From NCBI RefSeq assembly GCF_000163895.2, contig NC_016630.1, positions 1,488,001 to 1,552,000 on the forward strand: a stretch of 64,000 nt of DNA. The letters run 5' to 3'. Positions within the stretch are counted from its first letter, which is position 1. Every line of letters starts with the position of its first letter. Positions 34,670 to 43,525 of this stretch are shown piece by piece. The notes under the pieces are model-generated. The model was not told the DNA's origin. It worked only from the letters and a program-made list of their open reading frames with translations, and did no database searches. The stretch comes from Filifactor alocis ATCC 35896 (GTDB lineage: Bacteria; Bacillota; Clostridia; Peptostreptococcales; Filifactoraceae). The translations under genes and the position numbers were made by a program.

Positions 34670-35784
34670 TACTTTTCAGTCCACAGACACAGATTCTATT
34701 GATTGGAATTGTCGTATCTCTCTCCTGTACTCTGGTCGGCTGTTTTTTACTCTTACGCAATATGTCCATGATGACTGATGCCATCAGCCATACCATTTTA
34801 CTTGGAATTGTGATCGGATTCTTTTTGACAAAAGATTTATCGTCACCTGTGCTCATTATCAGCGCCGGACTGATTGGTGTACTGACCGTATATTTGGTTG
34901 AGGCAATGCATTCTACCAAATTGGTATCGGAAGATTCCGCAATCGGAATTGTATTCCCATTATTGTTCAGTATTGCAATTATCATTATTTCAAAATATGC
35001 ACGCAACACACACCTCGATGTCAGTTGCGTGATGCTTGGAGACATTACCTTTGCTCCCTACAAAAAACTGATTATCGGAAACTTGGATTTGGGTGCAAGG
35101 GCAATCTATAGTTCAGGTGCAGTGCTCGTCATCAACCTTGCATTTTTGATACTGTTTTTCAAAGAATTAAAAGTCAGTACCTTTGATCCCGCTCTTGCGT
35201 TTGTACTCGGAATGATGCCGTCTTTGATACATTATCTGTTGATGACTCTCGTATCGGTTACGATTGTTGCATCCTTCGAGGCAGTTGGTTCCATCCTTGT
35301 CATCGCATTTATGATAGGTTCACCTGCAACCGCATACCTCCTTACAGAGAATTTGAAAAAAATGATTGGATTCAGCTCCATCATCGGCATCCTCAACAGT
35401 TTTTTGGGGTATGAAATTGCAGCTTACTTCGATGTATCCATTCCGGGAAGTATCGCTCTGATGACAGGAATCACATTCTTATTCGTCTTTCTGTTTTCTC
35501 CGAAAAACGGTTTGGTATTCCAATGGATGACACATAGAAAAAATAAGCAAACTTTTACCAAAGATACCTTTCTCCTTCATCTATATAACCACCACGGTGT
35601 GACAGAAGAAATTTCTGCTGAAACCATCGGAAACCATCTCTGTTGGTCATCAGAACAGGTAAATGACATCAGCTCATCACTTTTAGAGAACGGATTTGTC
35701 ACAATGAAAGAGGATTGTTTTGTCATTACCTCAAAAGGAGAAGAGCGTCTTCGAAAAAACTATGCTTTTATCTTGGAAGAGTGA
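34666..35784 (+). CDS. Metal ABC transporter permease 2 with winged-helix-like C-terminal tail
   Basis: 372 residues; starts with an ATGA overlap after GGAGGTG. Residues 1 to about 285 are an ABC-3 permease (LRNMSMMTDAISHTILLGIVIGF; AFMIGSPATAYLLTENLKKM). The last 75 or so residues are soluble and not part of the permease fold: HLYNHHGVTEEISAETIGNHL, then WSSEQVNDISSSLLENGFV and DCFVITSKGEERLR, reading as helix-helix-helix-beta hairpin, a winged-helix layout such as in DtxR/MntR regulators. It would face the cytoplasm. Fusions of this sort are known in some TroD-type permeases; its role here may be metal or DNA sensing (inference). Confidence 0.9.
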   Translation: MILFSPQTQILLIGIVVSLSCTLVGCFLLLRNMSMMTDAISHTILLGIVIGFFLTKDLSSPVLIISAGLIGVLTVYLVEAMHSTKLVSEDSAIGIVFPLLFSIAIIIISKYARNTHLDVSCVMLGDITFAPYKKLIIGNLDLGARAIYSSGAVLVINLAFLILFFKELKVSTFDPALAFVLGMMPSLIHYLLMTLVSVTIVASFEAVGSILVIAFMIGSPATAYLLTENLKKMIGFSSIIGILNSFLGYEIAAYFDVSIPGSIALMTGITFLFVFLFSPKNGLVFQWMTHRKNKQTFTKDTFLLHLYNHHGVTEEISAETIGNHLCWSSEQVNDISSSLLENGFVTMKEDCFVITSKGEERLRKNYAFILEE

Positions 35785-36044
35785 CGGATATCGGATTAGT
35801 GTAAAATACCGGAATATCATGAAACTGTCATAGATGTTCCTTGATTCATCAAACATACCTTCTCTTGTTAACATTGTCCTATTCGAAACAACCGAAATGG
35901 AGTATCGAACTGTGAAACCATGAACAGTAACTTCTATACTATGAGATAAAGCAAGGGAATACAAAACTCCATTTGAAAATGATAGATGTAATGTATGAGG
36001 ATAAAAAAATAAAAGATAAGAGCATGAAAAAAAGCAGATTTTTA

Positions 36045-36203
36045 TACTAAAACTCCATAGAATGATTTAATTATTTCCCGGAATCAGATACTTGAAAAAG
36101 TTATGGGCAGCCCCTGTAAAAGTGTAAATAAACTGATTCATGAAACAATTAAAAGTATCCTCTGTAGAGATTGGATTGGTTCAATCGTTTCATCAGTTTT
36201 TAG
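36045..36203 (+). repeat. Inverted-repeat-ended small element, copy B
   Basis: 159 bp. Left end TACTAAAACTCCATAGAATG; the right end TTCAATCGTTTCATCAGTTT is the degenerate complement. Shares the block TGTAAAAGTGTAAATAAACT and the following ATTCATGAAACAAT with copy A at 25533, and more loosely with copy C at 41283. Confidence 0.7.
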
Positions 36204-36280
36204 AATTATTATGATTTTAATCAGTGATTCGTATCAGATAACAGTATCCCAAATGAATCTATAACAAATTAAAAAACAAT

Positions 36281-36335
36281 CCCTGTTTACAGATGTAATA
36301 GTTCAAACATTCACTGTAAACAGGAGTTATTTTTT
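36281..36335. terminator. Terminator between troD-type and acetyltransferase genes
   Basis: CCTGTTTACAG / CTGTAAACAGG, a perfect 11-bp stem with a loop of about 21 nt, then a T-run interrupted by one A; usable on both strands. Confidence 0.65.
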
Positions 36336-36407
36336 GCAATATTTGTTACTCTATATTCAAAACGATAAACTCTGCTGTCAAATTTTCCCAATTATTCTAT
36401 ATAATCC

Positions 36408-36932
36408 TTATTCCAATACTTTCTCTAAAAGTACCAGTCTTACTCTTGGAATTCCCTGAAAAATACAATCTATTTCTCCAATCTCGGAATATCCCAACCT
36501 CTTGTAAAATTTCCGAGCTGCCATATTCTTAGTCTGAGTATCCATCCGAAGTGCAATGCAACCTTGATTTCTTGCGTATTCTTCATAAAAAGCTACCATC
36601 CGGCACCCATATCCTTTTCTTTTCTTCAACGGATCAACCACTAATGTGTGCAATACCATAATTTTTTCATCAGAAGCCTCCTTTTTCCAAGAAACTTGTC
36701 TATATTCTTCTAATTGAATATGATTCAAAATGGATGTTGCAACCACCGCACCATCCTCTACTCCCACAAACAAATCTCCTCGTTTCAAGGCTTGCTCCGC
36801 TGTTGCACGGACAGGATATACTCCCCTCTCCCATCCAATCACCACTCTGTTTTCTTCTTCTTCAAGATGAATCCTATAATAAATTTGTTCAATTTCATCA
36901 ATGTCTTTTTCAACTGCCTTACGAATCTCCAT
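36408..36932 (-). CDS. GNAT-family N-acetyltransferase
   Basis: 174 residues from the ATG; the frame is open 18 codons further up, but AAAGGTGTGAAACGG lies before this ATG. GNAT fold: N-terminal IRKAVEKDIDEIEQIYYRI, the acetyl-CoA pyrophosphate loop DPLKKRKGYGCRMV (R/Q-x-x-G-x-G/A pattern), and a C-terminal MAARKFYKRLGYSEIG. Substrate unknown; small-molecule or protein N-acetylation is possible. It is convergent with the metal transporter operon. Confidence 0.88.
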   Translation of the reverse strand: MEIRKAVEKDIDEIEQIYYRIHLEEEENRVVIGWERGVYPVRATAEQALKRGDLFVGVEDGAVVATSILNHIQLEEYRQVSWKKEASDEKIMVLHTLVVDPLKKRKGYGCRMVAFYEEYARNQGCIALRMDTQTKNMAARKFYKRLGYSEIGEIDCIFQGIPRVRLVLLEKVLE

Positions 36933-36991
36933 CCGTTTCACACCTTTCAAAAAAATCTTTCTTATTATAAAATCTTCCACTTTCAAAATAA

Positions 36992-37031
36992 AAAATCATA
37001 CCTTGTAACCATCTGTTTTCGGTATGATTTT
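36992..37031. terminator. Terminator after ecfT
   Basis: AAAATCATACC / GGTATGATTTT, perfect 11-bp stem with an 18-nt loop, A-run and T-run on either side. Confidence 0.7.
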
Positions 37032-37178
37032 CTGTTTTTCATTGTAGTTTTCCTTACAGAGGGTACTTCTTCCGTTAATGATATTTTTCCTTGCATTTAG
37101 AAACAATCTTTTCCTTGTATCAAAAAATTATTTACGTTTTGTATTTTCTACAGTTTTTAGTCCGCCTGTCAACGATAC

Positions 37179-37988
37179 CTATATTCCGAATGCAAAGTAT
37201 CTGGTTGCACAAACACCGCAAAAGAAGAGCAATGTTCCTGCAAAGGTTACATAGTCTGTATGATCCAACATAATCTCATTCATTCTGGTACGACCTTCCC
37301 CACCGCGATAACATCGTGCTTCCATTGCCATCGCAAGTTCATCCGCACGACGAAAAGCACTGATAAACAGCGGAACCAACAACGGTATCAAACTCTTTGC
37401 TCTCTCCATCAATTTTTTGCTCTCAAAATCTGCGCCTCTTGCCATCTGTGCTTTCATAATCTTATCGGTTTCTTCCAATAAAGTTGGAATAAAACGAAGT
37501 GCGATTGTCATCATCATTGCAATTTCATGTGCAGGAAGTCCGATTTTTTTGAAAGGGTTCAGCAATTTTTCAATTCCGTCCGTCAACTCAATCGGCTTTG
37601 TTGTCAAAGTTAACAGAGAAGTTCCGGCAACGAGCAAAGTCAACCGAATGACCATAAATAAACCCAGCCACGTTCCTTCTTTAGTAATTTTCAAAAAACC
37701 GAAACGATACAGGATTTCTCCTTGACCTAACAACGCATTGACTAAAAAAGTAATCAACAGTAAAGGCCACATCGGTTTGATTCCCTTTATGGTGTATGAA
37801 AAAGGGATGTTAGATGCTTTGATAATCAAGCACAAAAATGCAAGGATAAAGAGGTATGGGTAGAATTTATTAATAAAAAACAGTGCAATCATAAACAAAA
37901 ACGATAACAAAATTTTTACTCGAGGATCTAAACGATGTATGAAAGAATCGCCCGGATAGTATTGTCCTAACGTGATGTCCTTTAACAT
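37179..37988 (-). CDS. ecfT: ECF transporter transmembrane component
   Basis: 269 residues from the ATG after GGAGG; the longer frame lies inside ecfA2. EcfT couples the two ATPases to substrate-specific S-components for vitamins or metals. TLGQYYPGDSFIHRLDPRVKI is the typical N-terminus, several membrane helices follow, and the coupling helices carry the Ala-Arg-Gly motifs QMARGADF and the second basic motif in MEARCYRGG. It overlaps ecfA2 by 7 bp, in the usual A1-A2-T order. No S-component gene is in the window. Confidence 0.94.
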   Translation of the reverse strand: MLKDITLGQYYPGDSFIHRLDPRVKILLSFLFMIALFFINKFYPYLFILAFLCLIIKASNIPFSYTIKGIKPMWPLLLITFLVNALLGQGEILYRFGFLKITKEGTWLGLFMVIRLTLLVAGTSLLTLTTKPIELTDGIEKLLNPFKKIGLPAHEIAMMMTIALRFIPTLLEETDKIMKAQMARGADFESKKLMERAKSLIPLLVPLFISAFRRADELAMAMEARCYRGGEGRTRMNEIMLDHTDYVTFAGTLLFFCGVCATRYFAFGI

Positions 37989-38842
37989 TGTTTTTTCCTC
38001 CATTCTTTTAAAATTGCTTCCTTCATCTCTTCCAAAGTCAAGATATCTTCTGAAATCTCCCAACCTTGTTCTCTCAATCTGTTGGAAAGTTCTACTACCT
38101 TCGGTACTCCCAAACCGATAGATTCCATTTTCTTTTGATGCGCAAAAATTTGTCTTGGCGTTCCGTCAAAAGCAACTTCTCCGCGATTCATTACAATCAG
38201 ACGATTCACTAACCTTGACACATCATCCATGGAATGGGATACCAATATAATCGTAGTCCCGTAAGTCTGTTGCACCACTCTAATTTGATTTAAGATTTCA
38301 TCTCTCCCCTTAGGGTCAAGACCTGCTGTCGGTTCATCCAAAATCAAAATATCCGGTTTCATTGCCAGCACTCCTGCAATCGCAACACGACGCTTTTGAC
38401 CTCCGGACAGTTCAAACGGTGACTTGTCTTTAAGTGCTTCATAATTCAGACCTACCATTTGCATTGCCTCTTTCACTCGTTTCGTAATTTCTTCCGCAGA
38501 TAAGTTTAATTTGGAAGGACCGAATGCGATATCCTTCTCAATCGTTTCTTCAAACAACTGATATTCCGGATATTGAAATACCAATCCCACTTTTTTACGG
38601 ATATCTGTTAAAGTGACATCAGCTGAAGTCAAATCCATTCCGTCGATATAAATCTTACCGGAAGTTGCTTTCAGTAAACCGTTCAAATGTTGAATCAAGG
38701 TGCTTTTTCCTGAACCTGTGTGTCCAATCAAACCGATAAACTCTCCATTTTTCACCTCAAAATTCACATTTTTGAGTGCAACGCTTTCAAACGGAGTTCC
38801 CGGACTGTAGATATGTGACAGTTGTTCTACTTTAATTGACAT
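37982..38842 (-). CDS. ecfA2: ECF transporter ATPase A2
   Basis: 286 residues. Walker A GHTGSGKST (about residue 40), Q-loop LVFQYPEYQLFE, signature LSGGQKRRVAIAGVLA, Walker B ILILDEPTAGLD and VSHSMDDV are intact. The start MSIKVEQLSHIYSPGTPFE and the Q-loop sequence are characteristic of EcfA2 (EcfA'). It overlaps ecfA1 by 16 bp, so the two are translated together to form the heterodimer. Confidence 0.94.
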   Translation of the reverse strand: MSIKVEQLSHIYSPGTPFESVALKNVNFEVKNGEFIGLIGHTGSGKSTLIQHLNGLLKATSGKIYIDGMDLTSADVTLTDIRKKVGLVFQYPEYQLFEETIEKDIAFGPSKLNLSAEEITKRVKEAMQMVGLNYEALKDKSPFELSGGQKRRVAIAGVLAMKPDILILDEPTAGLDPKGRDEILNQIRVVQQTYGTTIILVSHSMDDVSRLVNRLIVMNRGEVAFDGTPRQIFAHQKKMESIGLGVPKVVELSNRLREQGWEISEDILTLEEMKEAILKEWRKKQC

Positions 38843-39726
38843 AATGCACCTACCATTTCTTCAATAGACAATGTATCTGTTGGAATATTCATTCCTTCTT
38901 TGTTCAATAAATACGCAAGCTCCGTCATGTGCGGAACATCTAATCCCAAAGCCTTCAGCTCCTCTACCCTCGGAAATATCTCTCGCGGTGTTCCCTGCAT
39001 CACAATCTTTCCATGATCCATCACATAGACTCTGTCAGCATGAATCGCCTCTTCCATAAAATGTGTGATATGAATAATGGTAATATCTTCTTCTTTGTTC
39101 AAATGATGAATGGTTTCCATTACTTCTTTTCTTCCGTTCGGATCCAACATCGCAGTCGGTTCATCCAAAATGATGCATTTCGGTTTCATCGCAATAATTC
39201 CACCGATTGCAACTCTTTGTTTTTGTCCTCCCGAAAGATTGTGAGGTGCTCTTCTTCGAAACTCCGTCATTCCGACCTGTTCTAATGCATCATCCACTCT
39301 TCTTCTGATTTCTGTCTTTTCAATCCCCAAGTTTTCGGGACCGAATGCCATATCTTCCTCTACGATACTCGCAACAATTTGGTTGTCCGGATTCTGAAAT
39401 ACCATACCTGCATTTTGGCGAATATCCCACAGACGGTTCTCCTCTTTCGTGTTGTATCCCAAGACAACGACATCACCTTCCGATGGCAATAAAATTGCAT
39501 TCATATGTTTGGACATCGTGCTTTTTCCGGAACCGTTGTGTCCGATAATGACAACAAATTCTCCGGGATGAATTTCCAAACTTACCTCATCTACCGCACG
39601 ATTCACTTCATTTTCTAATGACCTATATTCAAACACCAAATCCCGCACCTGAATGATAGGATTGGTGTCATAATTTCTTTCTAATTTTGCTTCCAATAGA
39701 CTCCTCTTTTCTATCTTTTGTATCAT
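38827..39726 (-). CDS. ecfA1: ECF transporter ATPase A1
   Basis: 299 residues to the furthest ATG, which has no good ribosome site; a TTG at 39696 preceded by AGAGGAG is a serious alternative start and would give 289 residues. Walker A GHNGSGKST, Q-loop MVFQNPDNQIVA, signature LSGGQKQRVAIGGIIAM, Walker B CIILDEPTAMLD and HITHFMEE are intact; the VFQNPDNQ form is typical of EcfA1. In many Firmicutes these genes sit between rplQ and truA; here no ribosomal or truA gene is next to them. Confidence 0.92.
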   Translation of the reverse strand: MIQKIEKRSLLEAKLERNYDTNPIIQVRDLVFEYRSLENEVNRAVDEVSLEIHPGEFVVIIGHNGSGKSTMSKHMNAILLPSEGDVVVLGYNTKEENRLWDIRQNAGMVFQNPDNQIVASIVEEDMAFGPENLGIEKTEIRRRVDDALEQVGMTEFRRRAPHNLSGGQKQRVAIGGIIAMKPKCIILDEPTAMLDPNGRKEVMETIHHLNKEEDITIIHITHFMEEAIHADRVYVMDHGKIVMQGTPREIFPRVEELKALGLDVPHMTELAYLLNKEGMNIPTDTLSIEEMVGALCQLK

Positions 39727-40137
39727 TGTTTCATTGTAAATATAAATCTAAAAATATTTTACAATCAAACATCATCATACCATATTCGATTGAAGATGAA
39801 CAGTCACTTTATCTTCATAGATTCATATTTTTCAGCCAACAATTTTTTGTTTTTGTTTCCTGTCGAACTGTCTTTATCAAAGATTTTGATTACAACTATG
39901 CTTTTCATTATACCATAAATATCAAGTATAATTATTGACGAAATTCATGAAACATGTCGAATTTCTAAATTTCCAAACAGGAATCTTCACCCATTGATTC
40001 CCTCTCAATAAATAACCACATTATACCATACTATCCTTCCCTTTTTCGATTAATCTTCATTTTTTATTTCCTGTTCTGATTTTTCTTTTTTATCTGCTAT
40101 AATAGAAGTAATTTATCAAAAAGATAGGAGTTTTACC
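39727..40137. other. Intergenic stretch between divergent ecfA1 and ansA
   Basis: About 410 AT-rich bases. A TATAAT at 40099-40104 is a likely -10 box for ansA, with no clear -35. No riboswitch or gene was recognised. Confidence 0.5.
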
Positions 40138-41145
40138 ATGAAAAAAGTATGTATGATATATACCGGCGGAACCATCGGAATGAAAAAAACAGAGAACGGA
40201 TACTATCCTGAACCGCATTTTTTGGAACGCTCCCTGAAACAAATTCACGAGCTGTCTTACCATGAAGTTCCTGAATTTGATTTGATTGAATATTCTCCAC
40301 TACTGGATTCCTCCAATATACAAATGGAACAATGGACCAAAATTGCAGAAGATATTTTTGAACATTACGACGAATACTGCGGTTTCGTTATCTTACATGG
40401 AACAGATACCATGGCATATACCGCATCTGCCCTCTCTTTTATGTTGCAAGGTTTGAGCAAACCTATCGTGTTAACAGGTTCTCAAATCCCTCTTGAAGAA
40501 ATTCGAAGCGATGCGCGAGATAATATCATTTCTTCACTGATGATTGCAGGAGAAGGTCAAATCTCTGAAGTCTGTGTCTTTTTTGCAAACAAATTATTTC
40601 GCGGAAACCGTTGTGTCAAAATCAGCTCTGATGAGAAAGGTGCGTTCTCTTCTCCGAACTATCCGGTTTTGGCTGAGTCAGGTATCACCATTCGTTATTT
40701 CAACCGCAACATCGATATTCCAAAAGGAGCAGAACTCCTCTACACTCCTATCAAAAAACAAAATATTCTCGTATTGAAGGTCGTCCCCGGAATTTCCTAT
40801 GACAGCTTTACGAAATTGATTACAGAACACTTGGACGCCCTTGTCATAGAGGCGTTCGGCTCCGGAAATATTCCAAACAGAAGTCATGAATTAACAAAAC
40901 TTTTGCAAACAGCAGAACAGAACAACACCGCAGTTGTTATCTGTACCCAATGTTTACGCGGTACAACCTCCATTGGCGAGTACGAAACCAGTTCTCAACT
41001 CAAAGATGCCGATGCCATCTGTGCTTACGATATGACTGTTGAATCTACGGTAGCCAAACTGTATTATTTGCTAAGCAAAGGTTATAATCGAAAACAACTC
41101 AAAAAATGGATGGAAACCAATATCGCCGGAGAACTCTCTCGATAA
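40138..41145 (+). CDS. ansA: L-asparaginase, type I
   Basis: 335 residues; TAGGAG before the ATG. Hydrolyses L-asparagine to aspartate and ammonia. The first catalytic threonine is in YTGGTIGM near the N-terminus and the second, with its Asp, in LHGTDTMAYTAS (about residue 90). SDARDNI and the C-terminal QCLRGTTSIGEYE are typical. No signal peptide, so it is the cytoplasmic type I enzyme. Single gene. Confidence 0.94.
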   Translation: MKKVCMIYTGGTIGMKKTENGYYPEPHFLERSLKQIHELSYHEVPEFDLIEYSPLLDSSNIQMEQWTKIAEDIFEHYDEYCGFVILHGTDTMAYTASALSFMLQGLSKPIVLTGSQIPLEEIRSDARDNIISSLMIAGEGQISEVCVFFANKLFRGNRCVKISSDEKGAFSSPNYPVLAESGITIRYFNRNIDIPKGAELLYTPIKKQNILVLKVVPGISYDSFTKLITEHLDALVIEAFGSGNIPNRSHELTKLLQTAEQNNTAVVICTQCLRGTTSIGEYETSSQLKDADAICAYDMTVESTVAKLYYLLSKGYNRKQLKKWMETNIAGELSR

Positions 41146-41282
41146 CATCCAATTATCACAAAAATTTAGCTGAAATTGACACCTTTGTTTCTTTGATACG
41201 GTTGTCTGCTTACATTACTTTCTGTCATCACTGTTTCAAATTGTCATTTACAATTTAAATTCTTGTTTCTCTCAAGAGATTA

Positions 41283-41450
41283 TATTAAAACGCCATAGAA
41301 TGATTTCATTATTTTATGAAAAATGAAGTGTTTCAAATACTTGAAAACTTGTGAACAGACTCTGTGAACTTGTAAATACACTGATGAATGAAACAATCAA
41401 AGCGATATGTAAAGGTTAAACCGGTTTCATCATTTTATCGGGTTTTTGTA
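41283..41450 (+). repeat. Inverted-repeat-ended small element, copy C
   Basis: 168 bp, the most decayed copy. Left end TATTAAAACGCCATAGAATG; the right end CATTTTATCGGGTTTTTGTA is its imperfect complement. The interior keeps CTGTGAACTTGTAAATACAC and TGAATGAAACAATCAA. The reading frame seen in copy A is broken here by several stops. Confidence 0.65.
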
Positions 41451-41498
41451 TTACATTGCCCTTTTTCAAATTCAATCATTAGATTTTATATGATAAAA

Positions 41499-41535
41499 AA
41501 GAGGAAGTATTCAGCTAATGCTTTTACTTCCTCTT
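41499..41535. terminator. Bidirectional terminator
   Basis: AAGAGGAAGTA / TACTTCCTCTT, perfect 11-bp stem with a 15-nt loop, between ansA and the convergent SUKH-like gene. Confidence 0.65.
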
Positions 41536-41575
41536 GGTGATTTATTTCATTGTATCTCACTCTTTCACACTGAAA

Positions 41576-42028
41576 TTATTCAACCTCTTGACAATTTTCA
41601 TTTACCTCAATCCAAAATTCACTTTTCAAATCTACCATATCACTCAAAAAATCCAAAGTACAGGGAAAGGTCAAATCCACACTGTTTATTTTATTAAGAA
41701 TTTCCACAAATCGGTATATGCTGTCTGAAACCTTCAATGCTTTCCAGCCTCCCGTTCCATGTATAGCTGTATAGACAGGATAATTTTCTATGTTAAAATC
41801 CACAAAGAACGGGTCTCCCAATTCATTTTGAGCAATCACATACCAACTCTCTTGCCAACTTCCGTTATGCTTTGTTGTCAGTGTACAGTTTTGGACAGGA
41901 TACCAACGATAACCCATCTGCATTTTTTCAAAGTCTCCATAAATACAAGGAAGTAATGGCACCTGTGTACATATTTTCGCTTCAATAAACTTTTCTATCA
42001 CAAATGGTATTTTCGGAATATGATTCAT
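41576..42028 (-). CDS. SMI1/KNR4 (SUKH)-like protein
   Basis: 150 residues; ATGGGAGAAACAGT precedes the ATG. The centre SWYVIAQNELGDPFFVD and PVYTAIHGTGGWKALKVSDS follow the pattern of SUKH-family proteins (conserved GDP, HG.G.W and the following S for a strand-helix core), many of which are immunity proteins of contact-dependent or polymorphic toxins. No toxin gene is adjacent, so an immunity role is only a possibility. The family call is by pattern and moderately sure. Confidence 0.6.
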   Translation of the reverse strand: MNHIPKIPFVIEKFIEAKICTQVPLLPCIYGDFEKMQMGYRWYPVQNCTLTTKHNGSWQESWYVIAQNELGDPFFVDFNIENYPVYTAIHGTGGWKALKVSDSIYRFVEILNKINSVDLTFPCTLDFLSDMVDLKSEFWIEVNENCQEVE

Positions 42029-42298
42029 ACTGTTTCTCCCATAACCTTATCTTACTTAATGTTAAATCGAAATGATATTCTGTTATTTTGTCTCTGAATA
42101 CAGCAGGGTAATATTTTGGGGAATTGATACTTGATGAAACTTGACCACGACATTCCAACTTCTCAATTCCTCTGTATCAAATCATCCAAACTCTAATCTA
42201 CAGAGAATCAAGATATTTATGACCGGTACCGTTGATACAGTTTCTATTCCATAATGCTCTTCTCCCATTACTCTACTCACACAAGAGTTTCTACGAAA

Positions 42299-43075
42299 TT
42301 AATTAATTTCCAACTTCGATTCCGGTAAAATTTGTCCACCATCCACAACAATAGTCTGTCCGGTAATATAATTCGCTTCCTCTGATGCCAAAAACATTGC
42401 TGCATAGGCAATATCTTCCGGTACTCCCAATTTCCCGGATGGAATGGATGCTTCCTGTGCTTTGATATATTCTTCTCCAAGCACATCCGTCATTCCCGGT
42501 GTCATAATATTTCCCGGTTCCACACCGTTTACATTGATGTTCCATGGTGCAAGTTCCAAACAGGCGGTACGAATCAAACCGTTGACTCCTGCCTTGCTTG
42601 CCGCATAATGTGCTAATCCCGGATTCCCTGTTTTCGGTCCCGTAATAGAAGATGTGATTACAATTTTGCCTTTGTTCTGTTGCTTCATATACGGAATAAC
42701 TTCTTTGATTGCAATGAAAGTTCCTCTCAAGTTAATATTGTGTACCTTATCCCAATCTTCCAATGTCATATCCACCAATTTCACTTCCGGATAAATCCCC
42801 GCATTGTGCAACAAAATATCAATTCTGCCATAGGTATCATAAACTTGTTTCATCAAGTTTCTCATAGAGGATTCATCACTGACATCCGATGCAAGAAACA
42901 GAGTATCCAATCCTTGTTCTTTCAACTGTTGTTGTGTCTGCTTTCCGGTCTCTTCATTTCTTCCGGTAAAAACAACTTTTGCTTGCTCTTTTGCAAATAC
43001 AGTCACAATTCCAAGTCCGATTCCCTTACTTCCTCCGGTAATAATAACTACCTTGTCTTTCATTGAAAAACTCAT
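42299..43075 (-). CDS. Short-chain dehydrogenase/reductase
   Basis: 258 residues from the ATG after GGAGGAG. Classical SDR: cofactor loop TGGSKGIGLGI (TGxxxGxG, residues about 12-22), NAG in LLHNAGIYPE, catalytic Ser in ITSSITGP, and YAASKAG with Tyr-x-x-x-Lys. The C-terminal GQTIVVDGGQ is common in FabG-like oxidoreductases. FVFTGRNEE after the second strand suggests NADP(H). Substrate unknown; sugar, steroid or acyl oxidoreduction are all possible. Single gene. Confidence 0.92.
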   Translation of the reverse strand: MSFSMKDKVVIITGGSKGIGLGIVTVFAKEQAKVVFTGRNEETGKQTQQQLKEQGLDTLFLASDVSDESSMRNLMKQVYDTYGRIDILLHNAGIYPEVKLVDMTLEDWDKVHNINLRGTFIAIKEVIPYMKQQNKGKIVITSSITGPKTGNPGLAHYAASKAGVNGLIRTACLELAPWNINVNGVEPGNIMTPGMTDVLGEEYIKAQEASIPSGKLGVPEDIAYAAMFLASEEANYITGQTIVVDGGQILPESKLEIN

Positions 43076-43525
43076 ACTGCTCTCCTCCTTTGTACTGATA
43101 AAAACCATGTTTCTCCCATAACAATCAAGTTAAGTTGCCCCCTTGATGTCCATTTCAAGCAATGATACAATCACATAAATTCCACAGCGAAACCGTACCA
43201 TCCTTTTCTGATTCATCCGAGAATTCTTATCATCATGCTACCAAACCTGAAACTTTGTACTTAACTTTGCTAAGTAATTTCATTATATCATATTAAAATA
43301 ATAAAGAAAGAAGGACAAAAAATGATTCCCATATCAAATATGAGAATCATGTTCTAAATAAGTCTTATTCGATTCATTTTGTTTCTATTGTAAAATTCGT
43401 TTTTCTTTCAGTTGGATTGATTTCATTCCTGTTCAAACATTCGTCTCTCTTTCAGATGGAAGATTCCTGTTACAATACAACAGTTATTCTGTTTCCAAAA
43501 GAATTCATTCCACCCTATCTCAATC
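43076..43525. other. Intergenic stretch with one terminator
   Basis: 450 bases between two minus-strand genes. The terminator of the NSS transporter gene lies at 43315-43351; the right side of the SDR gene should carry its promoter. Nothing else seen. Confidence 0.5.
43315..43351 (-). terminator. Terminator after the NSS transporter gene
   Basis: ATGATTC-CATAT / ATATG-GAATCAT with a short loop, followed on the minus strand by six T. It is 175 bp beyond the stop. Confidence 0.5.

Larger units (their letters stand above)
35785..36407. other. Intergenic stretch with repeat copy B and a terminator
   Basis: About 620 bases between convergent genes. Contains repeat copy B (36045-36203) and a terminator (36281-36335). 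The first 250 bases show nothing. Confidence 0.6.
41146..41575. other. Intergenic stretch with repeat copy C and a terminator
   Basis: About 430 bases between convergent genes; holds repeat copy C (41283-41450) and a terminator (41499-41535), nothing else seen. Confidence 0.6.
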
